Source: Salvia splendens
Lineage: Eukaryota; Streptophyta; Magnoliopsida; Lamiales; Lamiaceae
Assembly: GCF_004379255.2 (NCBI RefSeq)
Contig: NC_056033.1
Span: 5,622,172 to 5,686,171, forward strand
Length of the DNA: 64,000 nucleotides
Direction of reading: 5' to 3'
Numbering within the stretch: the first letter of the stretch is position 1; each line of letters begins with the position of its first letter. The position numbers were made by a program, and so were the translations under genes. Below the pieces are notes generated by a model. It had not been told where the DNA came from. It worked only from the letters and a program-made list of their open reading frames with translations, and did no database searches. Of the stretch, positions 34,861-44,142 are shown piece after piece.

Positions 34861-36646
34861 ATGGGGGAGGTATCAACAACAATGAAAATGGAAGACTTGA
34901 TGAACTACAGCAACAACTTGACAGAAGTACTGAAAGAAGAGAAGGATGTTGCAAATCTCAGGCAATTTCTCCGTCAAGCCAGTGCCCTTCAATCCCAGTG
35001 TAACAAAGACTTCAATGAAGTTCAGAAATCCATCGAAGGTTTAAATTCTGTCGCTCACGATAATATACATAATTTTTGCTTGGTACAATCGATTTTAATT
35101 TAATTGGTGTAAGATGTGGTTTTATTGGGATATGCAATGTCTCATTTAATAATTGCGAACTCTGTTCAGCCTGTTGCTCTTCCATCTGGATGTTTGCTGT
35201 ATTATCCGTTATTTAGCTCCTCATAAGTGAAAAAAATTCATTGATGTTTTAATTTTTGAACAATTAGAAACATTGGTGTATTATGACTTTAAAGGTTGTT
35301 ATTCTGGATTGATATCGGTTGCCTCTGTTATTTTGTACACTAATCTCTTTTAAATTTCATTATGCTTGCCTCTCAATGTGATCCTTAGATGCAAAATTAT
35401 GTGACCTTGCTTCAAATGCATTGTGTTCCCGTCAAAATTATTTTGGAATTCGTCAAGCCTGCCTCTGATACTTGGTACTTGTTCTATAGATTATGAACAT
35501 AAGATTCATACTTGCAAGCAGAAAGCAGCAGCTGCAGAATCTGAGAGCATTGCTGATGCGGAACTTGACTCACTCCAGAAAGAGTTGGAAGAGGAACAAA
35601 ATCTAGAACGCCAGCTCAGAGAGGAGCTTAGATATGTATTTTATAAATTTATACATTCGATTTTATACTTATCTCATATTGCATTGCCTAACAATTTCTA
35701 TTCAATATACACAGAAATAGTTAATGAAATTGATGATTTAGAGCATAAGAGGGAGAGTGTGGAAGAACAAAGACAAACCATAAAGAAGCTTGATCAAGAT
35801 CAAGTGAGAGATCAGTAAGTCACGAACCCCTGAGCATTTTGCATATGTGCCATAATTGGTGCCTATCTCATGCTATTAAGAATGACGTGTGTTTAACTTA
35901 ACCTTGGGTTGGGGGCTGGAGGTCAGAAGGCCGTTTCGATCGACATTTGTATTCATTGCTCATATTCTGAACTTACAAAATTGTTATATTCGCTGAAGAA
36001 ACACGATAATATTCGCATCCAAAGAAAACAGCGGATCTCATAGATCCAAAAACACAGACGCATCTCCTGAACAAGCTTTGGGCACCTTGTTTCCATTGCT
36101 CATATTCTGAAAATTTCATAAAGAACTTTACTGCAACTTGATGAATTGAGCAACTACATATGCTCCACATTACAAGTTTTTGTGAATGCATTTCTTCTAT
36201 TTATTTGTTTTGCACTGTTGGTTTCAAATCTTTCTTGGTTTTATATTGGAGGAAGTGCTAATCATGGATGCTCTGATATGACAACAAGTTATACAATTTC
36301 CTTTGATCATGCAGGATGAAGCTTTCAATGTATGCTTCTGTCACTAATACGATACCATACCTGGACAATCCCTCCAGAATATCAGGCCGTATCCTTCTTA
36401 CTTTGAGTAGTGCAATTTCTAGAATAACCATTACTATTGATTGTTCTTAAGCATTTTGATTTATTTTACACATTTGTTTATGTGCTCAACATCCCTTATC
36501 ATTCCATGGATTTTTCCTTCACCTCCAATGTTGTAGATATCGTGGAGAGAGACAGAAAAGTGGTTGAGAAGTTTGAGTTTGATCCATCAACGGCCACAAC
36601 CTTTGATACTTGCAATAGTATCTGGAAGATGATAAACCTAGCATGA
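34861..36646 (+). CDS. SPC24: Kinetochore protein SPC24 homologue (NDC80 complex)
   Basis: Model: join(34861..35038, 35490..35814, 36315..36388, 36537..36646), 228 aa. It resembles plant SPC24 (Arabidopsis MUN): an N-terminal MEDLMNYSNNLTEVLKEEKDVANLRQF-type start, a long coiled coil (HKIHTCKQKAAAAESE through EHKRESVEEQRQTIKKLDQ) and the small globular end (MKLSMYASVTNTIPYLDNP, then HIVERDRKVVEKFEFDP). SPC24 pairs with SPC25 to anchor NDC80 to the inner kinetochore. Junctions: ATCGAAG|GTTTAA, TATAG|ATTATG, ATCA|GTAAGT, GCAG|GATGAAG; the last intron, 36389-36536, has the U12-type donor GTATCCTT. Segment 35636-35714 looks like a 79-nt intron but cannot be removed in frame. It is kept here and adds about 25 residues. 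Confidence 0.88.
36070..36140 (-). pseudogene. Relic of GILT last exon in an SPC24 intron
   Basis: On the minus strand GGAAACAAGGTGCCCAAAGC continues to TTGT and would encode GNKVPKAC. This is identical to the C-terminal exon of the GILT gene at 36959-37033. The flanking bases are diverged, and the phrase ATTGCTCATATTCTGA is repeated at about 35958 and 36097. It looks like a leftover of a local duplication and is non-functional. Confidence 0.55.
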
Positions 36647-36958
36647 TACTGATTATGCAATGTATTTGCTTGTAGTGCATATATGCAATTATTTAGTCTT
36701 TTGCTAAGCAGGAATCGCAACGATTTATGATTATAACTTGTTTGTACTCAACTGAGGATGACTTGGAGATTGCTTATTGAAAATTAAGCACAAAATTTAC
36801 TTGTACATTTGTGGTTCAAAACAGGGAGTACCAATTGTTACAACATGTTTCTACAGTGAAAGCTGTCGAGGAACAGAAACTATTACATATTGGAAAACTG
36901 AAGTTATTTTAAAGTTTCTTGAATCCTCAGAATACTGCAGATTCTTCTAAACCTTCTC

Positions 36959-37624
36959 TTAACGAGCACAAGCTTTGGGCACCTTGTTTCCTCTGTAAGC
37001 TCTGCAAACATATCCTATGAAGTTCTCAAAATCCTGCATCCAAGAAAGCAAAGGTATGGCTCATTCTTGTTCTAATATCTAAGTATAGAGAGAGTGAGAG
37101 AGGCTTACTTCTTGAAGAGGAATATTGTTGACAACAACCCATGGCACGAATCTGTGACGAGGATTGAGCTTAGTCGTTTCATCAGCATATGCCATCTCAA
37201 GCTGGATAGTGTAGAAAACATGAAGCATTATGCTAGTGTTGTTGGGATAAAAAGATAACTTAGTTTCCCACAATAGCGAAGCATGTAAACTAACCTGAAA
37301 ACCAAGGCCATTATTATAGCAATTGTTCACGGGCGTTTGATCCAAATTATTTGCACCATAGCATGATTGCCACTGCGTGTGCTTGTCCATCAAATGCAGT
37401 CGCTCTACGCAGTATATAAACTTGAAATGTTTCTCCTGCGATAGATTAATCGTTGTAGCAACAATTAACATAAATATTATAGTACATAACAAAGAAACAA
37501 CGTCAATCTTGTACCACTTTAGGCCAGGAATTGATGGCGCAAGCCTCTATCACATCCAGCCGACATTCGTCTACACCATGCTGCAGAGCAATAACACCAA
37601 GGTTAGAAAACCAGTTCTCCATAG

Positions 37625-37713
<89 letters not shown>

Positions 37714-37983
37714 GCAAATCCAAGTATCATTGGATTGAATCTGAGTGTTGCCCCAAGGGATGAGTCTGAGATTGACTATGTTGATGAGATCTGTCTGAAA
37801 AATCTTGAGGAGATGATTGACCATGAAATTGGCACAGTAGGGGCACAGAGATTCGTAGTATACAGACAAGTTCACTTTGTCGTCTGATGAAGAAGCCATT
37901 ACTGGTTGTATTTGCATGCTGTCTGCTGATGCATGAGCTGCTGCTACCAAAAATGTGAGAACTAAAAGTTTTTCAAAACCCAT
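36959..37983 (-). CDS. GILT-family thiol reductase (OSH1-like)
   Basis: Five exons on the minus strand: join(36959..37033, 37109..37201, 37295..37435, 37515..37580, 37711..37983), all in phase 0, 215 aa. A signal peptide (MGFEKLLVLTFLVAAAHASA) is followed by the thioredoxin-like active site CPYC at residues 47-50. The GILT signature CQHGVDEC starts at residue 90, with Asp in place of the usual Asn in the following CxxN position. Later cysteines (YCVER, QSCYG, NNCYN, GYVCRAY, KACAR) fit the family. GILT enzymes reduce disulfides in the endomembrane or vacuolar system; the Arabidopsis member OSH1 affects O-acetylserine levels. Intron 1 begins with GT directly followed by a (CT) run of about 83 nt. 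The gene is divergent to TIC56, about 1 kb away. Confidence 0.92.
37627..37709. repeat. (GA)n / (CT)n microsatellite at the GILT intron 1 donor
   Basis: About 41 uninterrupted AG dinucleotides. On the coding (minus) strand the intron starts GTCTCTCT..., so the donor site is fused to the repeat. The long ER-rich and SL-rich open frames through this spot are artefacts of the repeat. Confidence 0.95.
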
Positions 37984-38686
37984 TTTGTCTTCTTCTCAGT
38001 AACTGAAACTATGAGCTGCTGAGAAGCGGGTTATCATGCAGTTATGATTCTTCCTTCATCACCAAGAATGCATCAAACAAGTATTGCTTGTTCCAATGAA
38101 CTCTACTTTTGTCACTTTTTTCTTTTCCAGATCCTCTCTCTCTCTCTTGATTACTTTTTAGTTATTACGAGGGCCTGTTGAGTGGGTGAGTATATAATGG
38201 GCAATTAATGGCTGTGTCTCAAAATCGAACTTATCAGGATGGCAGGAATTCTTTGCTGATAATTGTGATTATCTCGACCCATTGAACCAAGTTCGTTTAA
38301 ATGTATAAATTTGAGTATTTATTTTGGACCCTAACTAATTTATATAGTTCATTTTGTTTCATAATTATTTACAAAGTCTTAAAAAATTATTGTAGGTCAT
38401 TAGTATACAATTGTACTGTAAATCCTAGTTTTCGTAGAAATTCCGAAAGTATCATTTTCCCAAAATAATTTTCATCCAAATGAGACACACTCCTTCCATT
38501 CGACGATGAGTTTTAAAAAATATTAAGAAAAGTGATTGAAAAAAGTTATTGGAATATCGGTACAATTGTATATATTAGTTTTAAATGAAATATGAGTGAA
38601 ATGAGTTAGTGGAATGTGAAATCTTATTAGCATTTATAGTAAAATGAACCAAAACTTCTATTCGGTGAAAGGTAAATGGTTTAGAT

Positions 38687-38752
38687 TGGGCCGCTCATTG
38701 GGCCATTTGAAATAATTGGGCCAAAATGGTAAGTGTAATTGATCGGGGCCCA
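38687..38752 (+). promoter_or_regulatory. Cluster of TGGGCC (site II-type) motifs between GILT and TIC56
   Basis: TGGGCC occurs at 38687, 38699 and 38717, and the complement GGCCCA at 38747, within 66 bp and about 235-300 bp upstream of the TIC56 ATG. Such TGGGCY clusters bind TCP factors and are common in promoters of plant genes for organelle and housekeeping proteins. They could serve both divergent genes. No TATA box is obvious. Confidence 0.6.
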
Positions 38753-38985
38753 TTTATTTTACAGAGCACTAGGAGTGCACTATTTGGAAATTCCGCCGGT
38801 CTAAAATCGTGTACAACAAAACCCTTTTTTGAGAGGGTTTTAGTTTTACTAAGTGAAAATGAAGATATCCGTAGAAAACTAATTGGAGAGATAGCCTTCT
38901 TCCTCAATCGCCTCATCCAATTTCGCAGCTCGGCGAAACTCCCTCTGCATTTCCTCTTTTTTACTTCATTCGAAATACTGCGTTA

Positions 38986-41900
38986 ATGGGGTCGATAAAT
39001 TTCAATCCGTTCGGTGACAACTGGTTCAAATCCCCACCTAAGTTCCCAATTCCATCAATCAACCTCGTTTCCTCGCTCTTCAAACCGCAGGGGAGAACCC
39101 CAAACTTCGCCGCTATTTCGAACCCTTTTCCGAAGAAAAAAGCGCAGCCCGAGGCCGATGACAAGCCCGGGAAGTACACGCAAATGCTGGAGCAGTTCTA
39201 CTGGGAATGCGAGAATTTACCTGATTATCGACATAGGCCTGAGGTGGAGAAGATTTTGCAGGAAGACCCGATTGTTGAGAAGAAGGAGAACCCGACCCAG
39301 GAAGAGATTGAGGAGAATGAGCGCTGGTGGGCTGAGTTCAAGAGCAGCCCGGTTGTGCAGTTCTTGACCCGAGCTGAGGAGATAGCTGATAAAATTAATG
39401 AGCTTGAGCTGCAGGAGAATTCAGTTCCCTACAAGAAAGAAGATAAGAAATATTGGCAGGTATTTTTTTTATTAGCGATTTTTTTTAATTGTGTATGTAG
39501 GCTTCGTAGTTGCTGTAGTTCTTATTAGGGATTGGTTTAGTAATGGTGTGTGAGGCTGTGTAAGAATAGAAAAATGAAATAGGACTCAATTAATAGTAAG
39601 ACCTAGCATTGATTGTGCATTCTCGAATTTGTGATTTGTTATTGTTAAAGTGATAGATTTTGAAGAATTGTCTTTTGCTAAAAGCTGGTTATTTTTCTAT
39701 GTGGATTGTTTTTAATGGTGGTTTAGTTGCTATATTTGGTGTAATGATAGAAGGTGTAGCATAGATTATGGAGAATTTTTTCACTTTACATGCTATTGGT
39801 TGTACATGTATTACTCTGTCATCAAAATTAGTGTGTTTATTGGTCGAGTTGTGGTTTCCATTGGAGTTGGAGGGGGATTTTAATTGAAAGGTATTGAGGT
39901 AAACGATGCTGCTTCTTGTTGGAGTTTTACATAGTATCAGTCGTAATTTGTAATTCGTTGTGATTGTAAAGGCAGTACCCAATGTGATTGGGCTGGACGG
40001 GAGGCCAATGCCAAGGAAAGCTATAAAAACTAGGCAGGAGTCGGATGATAAATTCTGGGATTTTGCTAGGCAGTTCTTCTTTGGACTTTGGGGGTTCAGG
40101 CAACGGCCATACCCACCGGGTAGGCCAATTGATGTAGCTCAGGCAATAGGTTATAAAGCACTGGAGAGGCGCTACTATGACTGTAAGTAGAAAATTATCT
40201 ATATTGCACTCACTTTGGCTGTTTTTGTATCTCAATTGTGGAAATTCGTGGATATTAGGTATGCCATTTTCTAAAAGAGACAGTAAGCTGTGTGTATGGT
40301 CTGTTTGAGAATTAGTTGGATTTTAGGTAATTTCTTTAGCACTTTTTGGGAATGGTTAAATATTAGATGATGTCTTTAGCCAATTGTTGATGTATCATAG
40401 TATAAATCTGTAAAGCTGAATAGAAAAAATTGAGTGGTAATGCAAGTCAGTGTTTTTGGAACTTGGAAATCATCTTTCAGTGTTTGAAAAAATTGATATA
40501 AATCTGTATAAATCTATGTTGGAACTTGGAAATCATCTTTCATCAAGTTAAATGAGCATGGTCAGTGTTTTTGTTACATTGGATGTAATTTTCATCATTT
40601 GTTTGTTTTCTTCTGACAACCGTATTCTCTCTTATTTTATTTTATTTTATTTTTTGCATTATTTTCTTTCATTTGAAAGGATTGTTTGATAAATTGGTAT
40701 CAGGCTACATGCTACAAGTCTATCGTTCACTGAATTAATGGGTTTATATTTTTCTAATCTTAGTTATCATGAAAACTGGTGGGTGGTACTATAAGGACCG
40801 ATTGGGTCGTTCAAGGGGACCAATGGAACTGATACAGCTAAAAACTGCTTGGGGTGCGGGGATAATTGACAAGGATACTTTTATCTGGGGTGATGATCTG
40901 GATGAATGGGCACCTATTAGCATGGTCTATGGTCTGGAGCATGCAATTGCTACATGGGAAGGTTCGTGATTCCTACCTGCAACATTGTGTCTAGTTTCCA
41001 ACTGTTGAGTTTAATAAATATTGGCTGAATTCTGGATGAGCACTGCTAATCTTTATGTTGTACTATATCACTATCATTTACCTTTAGTGCATAGTGCTAT
41101 TCAAATTCCTTAAATAAAAATGCTGGGTTAGTTATTTCACCATAGAGCCATGTTTAATAGTTATATAGTACTCCCTCCGTTCCATAGTAATGGAGGCGTT
41201 TCTTTTCGGCACAGAGATTAAGAAAATAGTGTTAGGTGAGTTAAGTAAAGGGAGAATAAAGTGGAAAATGAAAAAGGTAGAGAGCTGAAGAGAGAATAAA
41301 GTAAGAGAGAGTAAAGTAGGTATGGAGAAATGTGTTGACTTTTACTAAAAAGGGAAATGACTCTATTACTATGGAACGTACCAAAATGACAAAATGACTC
41401 TATTACTATGGAACGGAGGGAGTAATGTATTAAGGGGCTAAAATGACATGTGATATGTTAAAACATATATGTCTCAAACTTTTTACCAAAGCTAGTAAGT
41501 TACCAATTGAAAGACGAGTCATTTCAGTAGAGTTCTTGACTCATCTATCGTTGTTGGGGCCTCTGCTGTCAGCTGCAATGTGAATAAAAATGTCATGAAG
41601 GTTCTTTTATAGAAACTTACTCTCTAATTGGCTATGTGAGGCTTGATTTCCAGTTAGATTAGGTGCTGCTGCTACAGCTGCTATTCATAAGTTACAGAAA
41701 GGAATTCCTCCATGGGTTCCTCTCAAGGGGCATGAAAAAAAAACTTACAAGCAGCTGCAAGACGAAGCATACGAGAGCAAAAGGCGTGATTTGGCTGTTT
41801 TAGAGGCTAATAATGGTGTTTGGCCTGGTGTCAGAACCCCAAGCCATGCTCTGTTTTTATGGGCAAGTGGCTCTGAGATGACAACTCTTCTTGAAGAAGA

Positions 41901-42450
41901 CCATATGCCTAATAAATATATTCCGAAAGATCTTAGGTATCCTTTTTTTGCATTTTATTGCGGATTTTATTTCTTGCAATAGCAGTATAGCATTAATAAG
42001 TTGATTTCCTTTTTTGGGCAGACGAGAATTGGCTAAAGTTATCCCCGGGTTGAGGCCGTGGGAGGTTCTCAGCATTGAACAGGCCATGGAACATATTGTT
42101 TTTGGTGGTAAATGGCACCGTGTGCCTCTCGGATCGTACACAACTGGACCACCATACATTGCTGAATGGAACAAAGACGTCATGGTAAGTTCCACCGGTC
42201 TATCTAGCATCCCGTTTATTTTGCACCTAAACCTTGAATCCTAAACCCTAAACCAATGCAGAGACTTTTTGAAATTTTCCACAATCTGAGTGTCCAAACG
42301 TACCAAAAACTGGAGAAGACAATCCCAGGTTTCGACCAGATCATGGAAAAAGTCCAAGCCGATGCTGCTCAGAAAGCTGAAAGAAGAAAAGCTAAGAGGG
42401 CTGCCGAAAAGAAAGAAAAGGAGGAGCGGAGAAAACTGGAGAGTCGATAA
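38986..42450 (+). CDS. TIC56: TIC56, GYF-domain component of the chloroplast inner-envelope translocon
   Basis: Six exons: join(38986..39459, 39972..40182, 40764..40961, 41654..41936, 42022..42184, 42262..42450), 505 aa, close to Arabidopsis TIC56. The acidic/charged part (KYTQMLEQFYWECENLPDYRHRPEVEKILQ) is followed by RPYPPGRPIDVAQAIGYK. A GYF-like domain is encoded mostly by exon 3 (GGWYYKDRLGRSRGPMELIQLKTAW, GIIDKDTFIWGDDLDEWAPI). The C-terminal helical region ends in a Lys/Arg/Glu-rich coil (AERRKAKRAAEKKEKEERRKLESR). TIC56 is reported in the 1-MDa TIC complex with TIC20, TIC100 and TIC214; its role is debated. All junctions keep frame (GCAG|GTATTT, GACT|GTAAGT, GAAG|GTTCGT, TTAG|GTATCCTT, CATG|GTAAGT). 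Intron 3 contains a Stowaway MITE. Confidence 0.95.
41171..41422. mobile_element. Stowaway-like MITE in TIC56 intron 3
   Basis: Near-perfect inverted ends CTCCCTCCGTTCCATAGTAAT and its complement ATTACTATGGAACGGAGGGAG are flanked by TA on both sides (41169-41170 and 41423-41424). The 252-bp body closely matches 55467-55708, so the copy looks fairly recent. Confidence 0.92.
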
Positions 42451-43312
42451 CAAAGCTAGCTATGTACTACCATTGCTTTCTTGGTCTCAGTTAAGTTCCC
42501 ACCATCGTTGATTCTCTGTGCTTACTTTTGTTTCTTCCTTAGCAACGGCGAGTCAGAGATATTGTGGGTCTGCATTGATCATGTAGTAACTAAGTGGAAG
42601 AGATTTTAGCTTGAGGAAATACTGTAAATTCTTGATGATAGAGCACAAGTTTTGAACTTGCAAAGATAGCACTGACTTGTCTTGAATTTGTTGAATACGT
42701 ATCTCACATCTTTTGTGCTCTTCAGCATACTTGTTTATGTTAAAAGATTGCAATATCGTCTTTAATTCCATCTTTTGTAGTAGTACTATATGTTATGGCA
42801 TAATAATCTAATTTTCAAGACATGTAATACTTGATTGTAACTGGTAGACGGTTTGGGTGGTGGTTGGGTGCGATTTTATATTTTTTTTTCCAAAAATTAT
42901 AGTAGTATCTATAGATGCATACATAGTTTAATTTTGTTAGATATTTATATTTACATTTCTATAGAAAATTCCCATTCTACATTTTGATGTATCATATGGA
43001 AAAAAATGACGATTCTGATTTTGAAAAAATAACAAGTTTATGATTGCTTTCAGTAAGATCTTATTGAATAAATTTGGTCACACAGGATGGATTTTAGCAT
43101 TAAAATCTAAATTATTTAGTACTAATATTTATGGGGTATCAATTTATTTTTCATAAATTATGGATTATCTAATTTTTAATAATATATAAAAATTTGGGGT
43201 ATGAGATTATTACGAGCAACTCATGAATTTAAGTAAATCATACTAGTATTTATAATTACGAGTTAAAAACAAAAACCATTCAACTTTAACCATGGGCGTT
43301 AACATAAGTAAA
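42451..43312. other. TIC56 3' region and AT-rich intergenic DNA
   Basis: The first ~350 bp probably hold the TIC56 3' untranslated region. No other gene was found. Confidence 0.45.
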
Positions 43313-43628
43313 AATAAAGGTGTTGAGTGGTTTGATTGCAGGTATTTTGCATCCGAGTGAAGAATCAGATGAGAATGAGAGAGAAAGTGGCGGTAGTTTG
43401 ATGGATAACATCGTGTCTCAATTGCCTGCGCCGCTTTCTGGTAATACTACTACTTATCTTCAATTACTCCTATTTCCTTTCCCATTTCATTTTTTCACAC
43501 ACACACTAGACCTTGACACTCTGTTTTTTTCTGGGACCTCACGTGCAGATGATGCAGCTCCTGCTACGGAGGAGGCTTCTATTTTGGTTCATGCCATTGT
43601 TCATGATTACTTTTTTTTCTATTTTTAG
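43313..43628 (+). pseudogene. Unidentified split-gene relic next to Copia C
   Basis: A first coding-like block reads VLSGLIAGILHPSEESDENERESGGSL...IVSQLPAPLS and ends TTTCTG|GTAATAC. After about 107 bp, ACGTGCAG precedes DDAAPATEEASILVHAIVHDY. The acidic, well-formed codon use and donor/acceptor pair suggest two real exons. However, no upstream exon with a start codon is clear, and the Copia C element is inserted about 140 bp downstream. I do not recognise the family. It may be a broken gene, or a partial one whose start I missed. Confidence 0.35.
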
Positions 43629-43766
43629 ACTGTTTTTCATTTCGTACATTAAACTCTGCCTTATGTTTTTTATACCAGAGTTTGGGATTGTAATTCAATG
43701 GAATCGTAATCAATTTCTTCAATTAATGGATGATATTTCTTCATGCCATAGGATTTATAGCACGAG

Positions 43767-44095
43767 TGAGGATTTATGCATATAGTAGTCGGGCCCAATT
43801 CGTAAGCCCAATGTATAGAAATAATAAGATGGCCCAGTTCAAATATCTTGAACTAGCCGTTGGAATAGTTAGCTGTTGTAACTGTTTTTGCTTTCTTGCT
43901 TTTCCTTCTTCTTTACTTTCGGTTAAGCTGAGTAGCAGCAGTTTGTGGAAGATATATAGTGTAGGCTTCAAGTTGTAACTCTCATAAGCTTGAATAAGAT
44001 TTCAATATTCTCTCACAAACTTTTCTTCTCAAGATTCCATTGGAAGAGTTCAATCGTTCACTCTCAACTCTCTCAATACTCTCTGTTTAGTAACA
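43767..44095 (+). repeat. 5' LTR of Copia element C
   Basis: It begins TGAGGATTTATGCAT and ends CTGTTTAGTAACA. It contains GGCCCA motifs near 43791 and 43832, like those in plant promoters. The sequence after it is ATTGGCGTCATCTGTGGG, an unusual primer site rather than TGGTATCAGAGC. Confidence 0.93.
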
Positions 44096-44142
44096 ATTGG
44101 CGTCATCTGTGGGAAGCCGATTTGAGATAGATCAGTTGCGAG

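Noticed and set aside
37503..37887. Open frames rich in Glu-Arg or Ser-Leu repeats
   Set aside because: They are translations of the (GA)n microsatellite and run through the GILT intron and its exons in wrong frames.
38490..38660. MITE-like sequence between GILT and TIC56
   Set aside because: It shares phrases with Stowaway bodies (ATGAGTGAAATGAGTTAGTGGAATG-like), but no convincing inverted ends or TA flanks were found, so it was not called.
43774..43978. Matching small frames in the two Copia C LTRs
   Set aside because: They repeat because the LTRs are identical copies; no protein family is recognisable.
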